Source: an uncultured Cyclobacteriaceae bacterium (GTDB lineage Bacteria; Bacteroidota; Bacteroidia; Cytophagales; Cyclobacteriaceae). Taken from it: DNA of 43,476 bases. Location of the stretch: contig CANLOE010000059.1 in the NCBI GenBank assembly GCA_947492745.1, forward strand, positions 1 through 43,476, written 5' to 3'. Position numbers and translations under genes: made by a program. Below, in pieces: positions 15,855 to 23,917 of the stretch. The notes under the pieces were generated by a model that did no database searches, had not been told where the DNA came from, and saw only the letters and a list, made by a program, of their open reading frames with translations. The stretch's first letter is position 1. Every line of letters begins with the position of its first letter.

Positions 15855-16775
15855 TTATTCTCCTTTATTTACCTTTTTTGTTTGTGTGGAAAAAGTACTT
15901 TCAAAGATTTTATCCGCATTGCCCGTTTCGAAACCTTCCCTGCGGTGTTCTCTTCGGACTTCCCGCCCGGGCAGATGTTCGAACTTGGGCAAGACCCTAC
16001 GTTCTGCAAACTCTACGTAACTGCCTGCTATAGGAGAAGACCGGCCATCGGCAAAAGTCGCTTCCACCATTTCGGCTACCGAGCTGCTCTGTAGCAGCAG
16101 CCCATCAGGGCTGGTTTTTATGACACCGCCCGCATCATTGAGAACAATTCCTATTTTTTCCAGAAATCTATTGAATTCTACCAAAGTAGCATAGCCTTCT
16201 TTGAGTTCGTGAACGCTGATGGTATAATGATTGAGATAATACCGATTGTAAATGACCCAAGCGGCATATTCACTTTCCGCCAATAGCGTTTGGTATTCAC
16301 TTAGTGTTGGTAGGTCCCACAAAGGCCTATGAAAAAAACGACCCACAGCTTCCGCATCGGCCAGGTCTAGGGAATTCACGGGATCATGAGCAATCCCGGA
16401 AGTATATTTGGCAATAATATCCTGCGCTGTAGCTGATAGTTCTCCGACTCTTAGTTCACTGAGGAAGATACGAGGAAACTCGGGCAGGGGAGGAGCATAC
16501 CAATAGGCATCCAGTTTTTTATGAGTAAAGTAAAAGGAATCTTTCTTTTCATAGCCGTAGTACAGGAAGATTTTCTCTAAAGAGGCCATTCCCAAATGGG
16601 GTACACCCAAGCTCCGAAAGGCAACATGATCGTTGACAATATCTTCCTGTCGCTCTAGAATACCTTCGTTTACCATAGCTTGGGTAATCTTCTTTACGTC
16701 AGGAACACGCTCCATATAGGGCCGAAATAGTGCGTTTAGGATGATTCCCAGACTTTTACTAGTATCAAATTTCAT
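15855..16775 (-). CDS. DUF1338 family protein (2-oxoadipate dioxygenase/decarboxylase-like)
   Basis: This 306-aa protein belongs to the DUF1338 family, whose member HglS is a non-heme iron enzyme turning 2-oxoadipate into D-2-hydroxyglutarate in lysine breakdown. Visible family marks are VNDHVAFRSLG with candidate iron ligand His50, YLNHYTISVHEL with His183, and YVEFAERRVLP with Glu255; they fit the His-His-Glu set known for HglS. It ends in a basic tail. The start could be GTG at 16790 or ATG at 16775; I chose the ATG. No other lysine-catabolic gene is nearby, so the substrate is inferred from family only. Confidence 0.85.
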   Translation of the reverse strand: MKFDTSKSLGIILNALFRPYMERVPDVKKITQAMVNEGILERQEDIVNDHVAFRSLGVPHLGMASLEKIFLYYGYEKKDSFYFTHKKLDAYWYAPPLPEFPRIFLSELRVGELSATAQDIIAKYTSGIAHDPVNSLDLADAEAVGRFFHRPLWDLPTLSEYQTLLAESEYAAWVIYNRYYLNHYTISVHELKEGYATLVEFNRFLEKIGIVLNDAGGVIKTSPDGLLLQSSSVAEMVEATFADGRSSPIAGSYVEFAERRVLPKFEHLPGREVRREHRREGFETGNADKIFESTFSTQTKKVNKGE

Positions 16776-16819
16776 ATTTTGGGGCTTCACTGGTGATGGT
16801 TAAATATAGGAAAAAGCTT

Positions 16820-17005
16820 AGAGACTGTTCCGGAGTTGTAATTTAAAATTTGTTATCGCTTATGTTGGGATGGGCCGAGCGTTATAAATAATGTCCTGAG
16901 GATTTAGACAGCAAAAGGTCCAGCCTGCTGCATGAGAAATGGGAAAAAACTACAGCACTATCTGAGGTGACACTAACGAAATGATGCGTCGAAAGAAGTA
17001 CTCAA
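16820..17005 (-). repeat. Diverged family E element
   Basis: It opens with AGAGACTGTT, and the inner AATTTGTTATCGCTTAT and GGGCCGAGCGTTA match the reverse of E1. The far end is eroded. The rest of the gap up to 17178 is AT-rich and probably holds the promoter of the lipoprotein gene; I see no other element. Confidence 0.55.
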
Positions 17006-17178
17006 ATGATATCTTGATTATCGTGTATAGCACCATTGATTCACTTTATTGGATACCAAAGTAACCGAAGTTATCTAGATTTGATTATTTTGCACAATCG
17101 GTTACTTATACCTATATAAAAGGTATATAGAGTACTACATCGTTTATAGTAAAAATTTGAATCATAACATTACATTTT

Positions 17179-17607
17179 ATGAAAACCTACTTAGGCATTT
17201 CGATTTTTTCCTTGCTACTATTCGTATTAATGGCCTGTGAGGATCAAGAGACCATTCCTGAGGAAGTAGAGGTAGACGAACTTGTCGGTACATGGACCAT
17301 AGAAAGTGCTACATATAAGGTATTGGGCATCCGCCAGACGGGAGATGTTTCGGGTACCATTACTTTTAATGAAGACGGTACGGGAAAAAACGATTATACC
17401 TTTACCATTCGCGGTGTAACCAGAATAAAAGAAGATGAGTTCAACTGGGAGCATGACGGGGCCATAATCACCTTCGACAAAGACACTGAATTCGAAAATC
17501 AGTGGACCTGGGGAACCGGTGCCGATGGGAAAAGGCAGGCCAACTTTAAAGATGAAGTACCCAATACCACTACGGAAGTAGATGTTACCGTAGTGCTGAG
17601 CAAATAA
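17179..17607 (+). CDS. Lipocalin-like lipoprotein
   Basis: This 142-aa protein has a signal peptide and lipobox LMAC (Cys20), so it is probably anchored to a membrane. The mature part opens with an acidic linker (EEVEVDELVG) and then TWTIESATY, GTITFNEDGTG and AIITFDKD. That pattern is typical of small lipocalin-like beta-barrel lipoproteins in Bacteroidota, where G-x-W marks the first strand. The ligand is unknown. A diverged family E element begins within about 15 nt of the stop codon. The neighbouring genes give no hint of a pathway. Confidence 0.75.
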   Translation: MKTYLGISIFSLLLFVLMACEDQETIPEEVEVDELVGTWTIESATYKVLGIRQTGDVSGTITFNEDGTGKNDYTFTIRGVTRIKEDEFNWEHDGAIITFDKDTEFENQWTWGTGADGKRQANFKDEVPNTTTEVDVTVVLSK

Positions 17608-17617
17608 GTAGAACTTA

Positions 17618-17815
17618 GGTACTGTTTTTTTTAAATGTTATTTTAAAACCCCTTATTTCTGCTGTGCTGGATATAGCAGGGGATAGGTTCGGGCGTGAAG
17701 AAAATGTCCTTAAGGTAACTTCCAGCGTAGATAGCAGCACTACCTTAGGAAATTTTAGCGAAATGATACTGGCACAGGAACTTTCTCGACTTCTGCTTCT
17801 TTTTTTCTTGCCGAT
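17618..17815 (-). repeat. Diverged family E element just after a stop codon
   Basis: GTACTGTTTT followed by TTATTTTAAAACCCCTTATT, GGGCGTGAAGAAAATGTCCT and GAAATTTTAGCGAAAT follows the order of the reversed E1 element, though heavily changed. Short open frames here are not genes. Confidence 0.4.
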
Positions 17816-17877
17816 GTGGCCTGGACTTTTTATTAAGGCTGCAAATTCAGCCTGTTTCACCTCAATTTTAACTTTTT

Positions 17878-18210
17878 AACCCAAAATAATCAATAGCCTT
17901 CCTATTGCGAGCATAAATCACTTCAAAATCAGCGGTTTTACGCTGCGCAGGTTTTATACAAACTTAGCTTTCAAATATCGCCTATCTTCCTGTTCATTTT
18001 GCTTCACTCTGCGTTGACAATCCTCGGGATAGCGCTGCTATTCCTGCGGTTCTCGCCTTGATTGAAACAAAATGACCCGCGGAATCTTATACGACATTTA
18101 AAACCTAAATTTGTATTACACCTTAGTGATACAAAAGCCTCCTCACCTAAACCACTGATTTTATTGCACTTTATACGCTCATCACACAATCCTATTGATC
18201 AATTTGGGTT
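17878..18210 (-). repeat. Family D repeat carrying a nested family A element (D1::A2)
   Basis: The outer D element runs from AACCCAAAATAATCAATAG to GATCAATTTGGGTT. It is interrupted near its centre by the complete A2 element at 17957-18115. The same composite, inverted, is at 24532-24864; a D copy without A is at 40248-40406. Confidence 0.85.
17957..18115 (-). repeat. Family A palindromic repeat (copy A2)
   Basis: 159 bp with TACAAACTTAG and CTAAATTTGTA ends, flanked on both sides by TTA, the likely 3-bp target duplication. The central hairpin region carries one change (GCTATTCCTG) against other copies. Confidence 0.9.
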
Positions 18211-18293
18211 TAATCACGACATCGTCTTGGCTATGTCCCTCGAAACAAGCTTCTCTAGGATAAAAACCTTTTCCATTTTACTATAAAATTATA

Positions 18294-18513
18294 AGAGACT
18301 GTTTTAAAATGTATCTTTTTCTTTCCTATATACTTCTTTTGGAGCCTAATTTCGTTGAAATTTCCGCTAGCTAGCGCGACATGCCATCTTTGTCAATGGC
18401 TCACGCGGCAGACCGGCCCCTTCACTGATAATGCCCTCGGGGCGTTATTTTAACGCTCGGTCCTATCCAAAATAAGTGATAACAAATTCTAAAATAATTT
18501 CAAAACAGTCTCT
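18294..18513 (+). repeat. Family E inverted-repeat element (copy E2)
   Basis: 220 bp, more than 90% like E1 by eye, with AGAGACTGTTTTAAA and TTTCAAAACAGTCTCT ends. It lies 173 nt ahead of the lipoprotein start at 18687. Confidence 0.85.
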
Positions 18514-18630
18514 TAGTTTGAATCACTTTATTCCATAGCGTAGAATGATTTCATTTCAGAAGAATTCTTATCACTATTGGTAAAGTCAATATCACGAAAT
18601 TAGCTACATGCTTTTTTATGACCAAACTTT

Positions 18631-18638
18631 TATTTTTG
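18631..18638 (+). promoter_or_regulatory. Possible Bacteroidota -7 box
   Basis: TATTTTTG matches TAnnTTTG and lies 48 nt before the ATG at 18687. A good -33 element is not evident. Confidence 0.3.
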
Positions 18639-18686
18639 GCTAAAAAATATCATTTTTGCATTATAAATAATTTCAAAAATAAAATT

Positions 18687-19415
18687 ATGACTCAATTTTT
18701 TAAGTTTTCCGCAGTTTTGATCTGCATTGTGTTTTTCGCTTCTTGTGGAGAAGAAGATATTGCACCCGAAGAAGATATTGTTATCGACAATAATGGTAAT
18801 AATCCCAGTGATGGTGACGGGGGTGGTGCTGTTGATGGTGCTGAGAGTACTTATTTCCCCATTGCCGCAGGTAACACTTGGGTCTATGAGGGAGATATTA
18901 GTTATACATTCACTTTGAAAGATGAATTTGAGGAAATAGAAGGAAAGGAATACCAAATTGCCGAGTCGGTCAGTAAAGAAAATGGTGCTACCCAGATATC
19001 TTATGTCAGAGAAGAGAACGGTTCCGTGTTCACTCGCACTAAGGTACCTCTTAGTAACGATATGATCAATTTTGAAATTTTAAAGAGCAGTGCTGGGATA
19101 GGTGATGAGTGGCAGTCCAGCATCGAAGTAAATAGCTTTAGCAATGCTATCTATAGATTAAAGCTAGTTGCAAAGGATGCCAGTAGAACAGTCAATGATA
19201 TTGTTTATAAAGACATCATAGCAATAGAAATGGCTACCTTTCTGTCCATACCCCAATTCGAAATCGATAAGAATGGAAATTTGATAGAAGGGCCGACTAT
19301 CGAGAGGGAACTGACGCGACAAATCACTTATTATGCAAAGAATGTCGGTATGATAGAGCAGACGAGCGATACTGAAGGGCTCAATATCCACTTGGTCTCG
19401 AAAAAGCTTAACTAA
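18687..19415 (+). CDS. Lipoprotein of unknown function, 242 aa
   Basis: The protein has a short signal peptide with lipobox FASC (Cys19), then a low-complexity acidic and Gly/Asn-rich linker (DNNGNNPSDGDGGG), then a beta-rich domain that begins YFPIAAGNTWVYEG. That opening is common in extracytoplasmic proteins of Bacteroidota, where it marks a folded surface or periplasmic domain of unknown role. I chose ATG at 18687 because a longer frame from 18618 would put 23 extra residues before the signal peptide. A family E element begins 9 nt after the stop codon. No operon partner is visible. Confidence 0.72.
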   Translation: MTQFFKFSAVLICIVFFASCGEEDIAPEEDIVIDNNGNNPSDGDGGGAVDGAESTYFPIAAGNTWVYEGDISYTFTLKDEFEEIEGKEYQIAESVSKENGATQISYVREENGSVFTRTKVPLSNDMINFEILKSSAGIGDEWQSSIEVNSFSNAIYRLKLVAKDASRTVNDIVYKDIIAIEMATFLSIPQFEIDKNGNLIEGPTIERELTRQITYYAKNVGMIEQTSDTEGLNIHLVSKKLN

Positions 19416-19424
19416 CTATAGCTA

Positions 19425-19625
19425 AGAGACTGTTTTAAATTTATTGTTTTAGAATTTGCTATCACTATTCTGAGTACAGAACAGGGTAGGACCGATTGTC
19501 GAAAACTGTTCAGAGATTAGATGTAGCAAGGAGCCAGCCTATCGAGCGGAATGTATAGCAGTGCTGTCCGCATAGATATCAACGAAATTCTATACCAAAG
19601 GAGTATACAGGAAATGAGCATGAAT
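19425..19625 (-). repeat. Diverged family E element
   Basis: It starts AGAGACTGTTTTAAA nine nt after the lipoprotein stop codon and follows reversed E1 through TTTTAGAATTTGCTATCACT and AGGACCGA. The far end is lost, finishing near CAACGAAATTCTATACC. A hairpin GAGCATG...CATGCTC follows at about 19616-19640 and may serve as a terminator. Confidence 0.6.
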
Positions 19626-19654
19626 GTTGTACATGCTCATTTTCTGTGATTTTT

Positions 19655-19823
19655 AACCCAAAATGTTCGTTGGAACTTCGTCCTGAGGACTTAAATGGCA
19701 ATACATCAGTGCGTTTTCTTGGGTTCAGCGTAGCACCGCTACGGTGAATTCAAAAAACGCATTCATTTACTGATTTGAAGTCAGTTAAGTCCGGAATAGA
19801 TTTTCTAATGGACATTTTGGGTT
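19655..19823 (+). repeat. Family B repeat, variant B' (copy B5)
   Basis: 169 bp from AACCCAAAATGTTCG to GGACATTTTGGGTT, flanked by TTTTT and TAA, with a TAGCACCGCTACGGTG core. It is nearly identical to B4. Confidence 0.82.
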
Positions 19824-19959
19824 TAATACCCTCCCCACGCGAAAGCCTCATGAAAAAGAATTTGAGGATTCCTTCCGGGCATAGAAAAACAAATACCTAT
19901 TAAGGTGGAAAATAGAGAATGTTTTTAAAATAGTATCCAAATCACTACCTACCGAATAC

Positions 19960-20838
19960 TCAGCAAATACACGAATTACGGTATTGGCTGGGGGATTTTC
20001 CCACATGACGCTTAAAGTATTTCACGAAGTAGGAAGCATCTTCAAAACCTATTTTGTAGGCAATCTCTCCTACTTGCAAAGTCGTGAATTTAAGTAGGCG
20101 CTGAGCCTCTAATATAACACGGTCTGCAATCAGTTGCGAAGCGGACTTGCCGACAATTCCCTTTGTAATCGAGGTCAATGTCTTTGAGGAAATATTAAGA
20201 AGGTCGGCATACTCTGTTACGGTACAGTTCTTTTTATAGTTTTCTTCTACAAGTTCTTTATACTGAGCGAATAGTTGTTCGTGGTGATTATTGAACCGAA
20301 GGTGTTTTTTCTCACTGTCATGATGCATCCGCTCCAGTATAATGAGAAAGGACTTCAATGAAAAGCGTAAAATATCCTCATATCCGAACCTTTGTTTTCC
20401 ACTGGTTTCTTCTTGCATCAGTTTGATATAGGTCAGTGCTGTAGAAGCAGTGTACTCATCTACGGTATGACAAGGGTTGATATGTGCATTGAAGACATTG
20501 TATTTGAGAAAGATATCTACATCATCATGCATGAAGAAGCTTTCGTTGAAATGAATAAGATAACCTTGAACGTCGAGGTTATCATCAAAGGCATGAACAC
20601 TATCCTTGGATATGAACAATATCGTATTCTTTTTGATGCTATAGGTCTCGAAATCTACAGAATGGTAGCCACCATCACTGAGGAACCATATGATTTGATA
20701 ATAGCTATGCGAATGTGGGATAGCTGCTTTTTCCGAACTGTTCCTTCGATATTCGTTAAGACTATAGACGGCAAACTGTAGACGTTCGGGGAAAGTCTTA
20801 TGTAAGTGGTACTGAGTAATTTTTGGTTTATAGGTCAT
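19960..20838 (-). CDS. AraC-family transcriptional regulator
   Basis: This 292-aa protein has an N-terminal ligand-sensing half (cupin-like, around HSHSYYQIIWFLSDG at residues 42-56) and a C-terminal pair of helix-turn-helix motifs at about 205-290. The second ends in the family signature GFEDASYFVKYFKRHVGKSPSQYR. It probably binds DNA as an activator of nearby genes. Upstream, AAAGGTAAG at 20869-20877 repeats a half-site that forms a perfect inverted repeat ahead of the AhpD-like gene (22392-22418), so both may share a regulator, perhaps this one. The effector is unknown. Confidence 0.88.
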   Translation of the reverse strand: MTYKPKITQYHLHKTFPERLQFAVYSLNEYRRNSSEKAAIPHSHSYYQIIWFLSDGGYHSVDFETYSIKKNTILFISKDSVHAFDDNLDVQGYLIHFNESFFMHDDVDIFLKYNVFNAHINPCHTVDEYTASTALTYIKLMQEETSGKQRFGYEDILRFSLKSFLIILERMHHDSEKKHLRFNNHHEQLFAQYKELVEENYKKNCTVTEYADLLNISSKTLTSITKGIVGKSASQLIADRVILEAQRLLKFTTLQVGEIAYKIGFEDASYFVKYFKRHVGKSPSQYRNSCIC

Positions 20839-20868
20839 ATACTAAAAATATTTAACTGCACCATTTTA

Positions 20869-20877
20869 AAAGGTAAG
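20869..20877. promoter_or_regulatory. AAAGGTAAG half-site ahead of the AraC-type gene
   Basis: One copy of the 9-mer that forms the inverted repeat at 22392-22418. It lies 31 nt before the start codon of the AraC-type gene. A chance match cannot be excluded. Confidence 0.35.
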
Positions 20878-21011
20878 GGACAGGACAAAAAAAGCTTTAT
20901 GCCTAGGCTCACATGCCGCTCAGAACCTGTTTAGGTCAGTGATGTCTTCTAAAAGACAAATAGGAGGGGTATACTTGCCGAAGTGCTTTTGGTACTAAAC
21001 ATAAGGAACCT

Positions 21012-22058
21012 CTAAGACGGTAGCACCCTCTCCGCGGCTTGTATACCGCTATATATGGCGCCATCCATGTACCCTCCCGAAATAGGGGATGTTTCCGTAC
21101 CTGAAATGAATAGCTTTTTTCCCATATAAGAATCTCCGAAGATGGGGTTGCCATAGGAAGGACTCAGATAAATGGATTTGATGTTCTCACAGGAAGTATC
21201 CTTATCCTGAGACCAATCTTTTTCCTCATAACTGAGGTAATCGAGCGTTTCTTTTCCCAAATGCCTGCTCAGGTACTCTATTATCTTATCTTTCCTTGAC
21301 TTGTGGTCCATATCCCTTAAAGCTTCATTTACGAAGCCCATCAATGCAAAGCTATTGGTACTCTCATCGCTATGGTCGTATAATTCCGTAACAGCACCTA
21401 CCTGACCTATCAGTGTTCCTGAGTAGCCCTTTTCGCGCCAAAAAGGATGCTTATAAGTCAGTCCTACTTTCATGGCATTACTCATCCAAGTGTGGGTCCC
21501 TTTCATGGTGTTGGTCAGTTCTACGGGAAGTTCAGGGCTAAAAGTGATACGCGTAGCGATAAGTGGAGGAATTGTCAGGACTACATGGTCGGCACTAAAG
21601 TCACCCTTTGAAGTCCTTACTTTGAGCTTGTCCCCATTTTCTTCAATGGACAATACTTCTGTGGATAACCGAAGTCGACCACTGACAGCTCCCACCAATT
21701 TGTTGATGAGAGCAGAACTACCTCCTATGATCCTATTCGCCGAAGGGGCATGGGGGTCCACTTCGAACTCATGTGCCGGAGCCATTGTATTGTATACCAG
21801 CACACTCTTACCCCTTGAATATTGTTTCATTCGGGAGACTCCCAGTTCTTCTAATAGCTGGCCGACATACTGATGATGGCTCTGGAACCAAGTAGCTCCT
21901 AGATCGATACCGTTATGGGTCCATATCCTACCTCCGGGACGATCACGGGACTCCAGTATCAATACCTCCTTTTGTCCCGCTTCTATCAATTTGAAGGCGG
22001 TAGTCAAACCGGATAGACCACCGCCAATGATAAGGTATTTAGTATGTAGGTTCTGCAC
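21012..22058 (-). CDS. FAD-dependent amine oxidase family protein
   Basis: This 348-aa protein belongs to the flavin-containing amine oxidase/NAD(P)-binding Rossmann group. The N-terminal dinucleotide-binding motif IIGGGLSGLTTAFKL is followed by an acidic strand end (LILESRDRPGGRIWT), the usual FAD signature. The C-terminal LFISGTETSPISGGYMDGA segment contacts FAD in this family. It is shorter than typical monoamine oxidases (about 450 aa), so the substrate domain is reduced. It starts with GTG two nt after the stop codon of the AhpD-like gene, a layout that implies translational coupling. No export signal is seen. The substrate is unknown: amine, polyamine or another oxidisable compound. Confidence 0.85.
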   Translation of the reverse strand: MQNLHTKYLIIGGGLSGLTTAFKLIEAGQKEVLILESRDRPGGRIWTHNGIDLGATWFQSHHQYVGQLLEELGVSRMKQYSRGKSVLVYNTMAPAHEFEVDPHAPSANRIIGGSSALINKLVGAVSGRLRLSTEVLSIEENGDKLKVRTSKGDFSADHVVLTIPPLIATRITFSPELPVELTNTMKGTHTWMSNAMKVGLTYKHPFWREKGYSGTLIGQVGAVTELYDHSDESTNSFALMGFVNEALRDMDHKSRKDKIIEYLSRHLGKETLDYLSYEEKDWSQDKDTSCENIKSIYLSPSYGNPIFGDSYMGKKLFISGTETSPISGGYMDGAIYSGIQAAERVLPS

Positions 22059-22060
22059 CG

Positions 22061-22369
22061 TTATTTTTCGTTCATCAAGTGAGTGCCGTGTACTACCGCT
22101 GCACCGGCTCTCAATGCTGCTGCAACAAATGTTACCTCGGCAAGTTCCTCTTTAGTGGCACCCGCCTTTACAGCAAAGTCCTTGTGTAGCTCTAGGCAGT
22201 ACGGACACTGAGTAGTCAGTGCAACAGCTACTGCTATCAGTTCTTTGTACTTCTTGGGAATAACGCCATCGCTGAGGGCCAATTGGTCGAAGCTTTCGAA
22301 GGCCTTCATGGCATCTTTGGCATTCTCTCCGAGAGTACCTAGCTTCTTTAGGTTGTTCATGTTATACAT
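22061..22369 (-). CDS. AhpD-like carboxymuconolactone decarboxylase family protein
   Basis: This 102-aa protein carries the AhpD-type redox centre CPYCLELH: Cys-x-x-Cys plus His three residues on, preceded by the conserved acidic residue region. Such proteins act as small disulfide reductants or peroxidases in the cytoplasm. I chose ATG at 22369; a longer frame from 22471 is made by repeat A3 and upstream sequence. It leads a two-gene unit with the flavin oxidase, which could supply the peroxide that this protein handles (inference). An inverted repeat at 22392-22418 and repeat A3 form its upstream region. Confidence 0.85.
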   Translation of the reverse strand: MYNMNNLKKLGTLGENAKDAMKAFESFDQLALSDGVIPKKYKELIAVAVALTTQCPYCLELHKDFAVKAGATKEELAEVTFVAAALRAGAAVVHGTHLMNEK

Positions 22370-22391
22370 AGCTGTTCTTTTATGATTGTGA

Positions 22392-22418
22392 AAAGGTAAG
22401 ATCATATACCTTACCTTT
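22392..22418 (-). promoter_or_regulatory. Inverted repeat, candidate operator of the ahpD-like/oxidase pair
   Basis: AAAGGTAAG and CTTACCTTT form a perfect 9-bp inverted repeat with a 9-bp spacer, 23 nt before the ATG. A single half-site is found ahead of the AraC-type gene at 20869. It may bind that regulator or another dimer. Confidence 0.5.
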
Positions 22419-22420
22419 AA

Positions 22421-22579
22421 TACAAACTTAGCTTTCAAATATCGCCTATCTTCTTGTTCATTTTGCTTCACTCTGCGTTGACCATCCTCGGGATAGCGCT
22501 GCTATCCCTGCGGTTATCGCCTTGATTGAAACAAAATGACCAGCGGAATCTTATACGACATTTGAAACCCAAATTTGTA
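22421..22579 (-). repeat. Family A palindromic repeat (copy A3)
   Basis: 159 bp flanked by TAA on both sides, the right-hand TAA being part of the TAACCC junction with B6. It lies 51 nt ahead of the AhpD-like start. In gene sense its end carries TAAGTTTG (complement of 22423-22430), a match to the -7 box. Confidence 0.9.
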
Positions 22580-22580
22580 T

Positions 22581-22750
22581 AACCCGGATCATGCATTGGA
22601 AAATCTACTGCGGATCTAAATAGCTGCAAACCGGTCGCTGCACTAAATTTTTTGAATTCACCATAGCGGTGCTATGCTAAATCCGATAAAACTCCCTGAT
22701 TTATGGATATGCAAACCCTCGTTACGAAATTCCAACGCATGACCCGCGTT
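22581..22750 (-). repeat. Family B palindromic repeat (copy B6)
   Basis: 170 bp from AACCCGGATCATGCATTGG to CATGACCCGCGTT, with the CACCATAGCGGTGCTATG core. It joins A3 on the left and D2 on the right with almost no spacer. Confidence 0.85.
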
Positions 22751-22751
22751 T

Positions 22752-23007
22752 AACCCAAAATGATCAATAGCATTCCTATTACGAGTATAAATTGCTTCAA
22801 GATCGGCGGTTTTACGCTGCGCAGGTTCATCACCTTAATCATCAATTGATTTAGTCCGCTCATTGGATTGATTTTTAATGGTACTCATGAACCTGCGGTG
22901 TCAAAGGCATTCATCAAACCTTCGGTTTAATCCCTCCCCTTACCTAAACCGCTGATCTTATTGTACTTTATGCCCTCATCACAAAATCCTATCTATCAAT
23001 TTGGGTT
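22752..23007 (-). repeat. Family D repeat with an enlarged centre (copy D2)
   Basis: 256 bp with D ends (AACCCAAAATGATCAATAG, TATCAATTTGGGTT). The centre holds about 95 bp not seen in D4, but no family A element. It contains AAGGTGATGAACCTGCGCAG (complement strand), which matches the empty site in D4 and shows what D looks like without A. Confidence 0.78.
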
Positions 23008-23031
23008 TAATTATTTTTGAAATGAATAGAC

Positions 23032-23781
23032 TTAGTTTCTTCCTGACATTACACCACCATCCGTGTCCCAGATGGCTCCGGTTACCCACCCTGCTTTATC
23101 GGACAGTAGGTAGGAAATAGTATCTGCCACATCCTTAGGTTGACCATATCTTCCGATGGGATGGAAACCATGAAAATTCTGTAGGGCATCGTGTGCTTCT
23201 TTCTGACCACCGAAAACACTATTGTAAACGGGTGTTTCCACTACAGCGGGAGAAACGGCATTGACACGGATTTTATGGTCGGCAAGTTCCATGGCCAAGT
23301 GTTGCGTCAGTGAGTGAAGTCCCGCTTTTTGCATAGAATAAGCAGAAGAAGGGGTGGCCTTGACCGCTTGTTTTGCCCACATGGAACCAACATTGACAAT
23401 AGCACCACCAGCGGTATCCTTCATTTTATTGGCCGCAGCCTGAGTGATGAAAAAGAACCCTCTATTCAGATCTTGATACGAATCATAATCCTCTACAGTG
23501 TGTTCCAGAAAAGGCTTGGGTCCAAAGATACCTGAGGCATTTACCAAATAGTCTAGGTTATCCCACTTAGCAATAGTGTCGTTCAGAGCCTCTACCTGAG
23601 ACTTATCCGTAATGTCCACTTTATGGAGGTGAAGATTGCCCGAAGTACCATTCTTCAATGCTTCCAACTTGCTACTGTTCGTTCCTACTACATGTACCTC
23701 TGCTCCTTCTGAGAGTAAATTTTCTGCGGTAGCTTTTCCTATACCGCTACTTCCACCTATGATTAATGCTCTTTTGCTCAT
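23032..23781 (-). CDS. Short-chain dehydrogenase/reductase (SDR)
   Basis: This 249-aa classical SDR is an NAD(P)-dependent oxidoreductase of unknown substrate. The cofactor motif is GGSSGIGKA (residues 9-17), the structural motif NASG is at 81-84, and the catalytic set is Ser133, Tyr148 and Lys152 (YSMQK). [11 protein letters not shown] follows as in other members. Length is normal and no key residue is missing. It is divergent from the TPMT-like gene at 23918; the 136-nt space between them contains a dyad at 23822-23844 that may control both. Repeat D2 lies just after its stop codon. Confidence 0.92.
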   Translation of the reverse strand: MSKRALIIGGSSGIGKATAENLLSEGAEVHVVGTNSSKLEALKNGTSGNLHLHKVDITDKSQVEALNDTIAKWDNLDYLVNASGIFGPKPFLEHTVEDYDSYQDLNRGFFFITQAAANKMKDTAGGAIVNVGSMWAKQAVKATPSSAYSMQKAGLHSLTQHLAMELADHKIRVNAVSPAVVETPVYNSVFGGQKEAHDALQNFHGFHPIGRYGQPKDVADTISYLLSDKAGWVTGAIWDTDGGVMSGRN

Positions 23782-23821
23782 GACTTTTTTTTAAAATTGA
23801 TGTTACAAATCTATGGAGTAC

Positions 23822-23844
23822 ATTAGCAACTCAGTTGTGCTAAT
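23822..23844. promoter_or_regulatory. Dyad in the divergent SDR/TPMT-like promoter region
   Basis: ATTAG...CTAAT encloses CAACTCAGTTG, a perfect 11-bp dyad. Its position between two divergent start codons suits an operator. No regulator is assigned. Confidence 0.4.
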
Positions 23845-23917
23845 TATACTATAAATGGTAAAAAAAGGAAATATCATTATTTGTACGCTGATTGATCATT
23901 CGTCAAAAAAAGATACT

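Noticed and set aside
22370-22471. Longer N-terminus for the AhpD-like protein
   Set aside because: The extra codons are repeat A3 sequence plus the inverted-repeat operator; the AhpD fold begins after ATG 22369.
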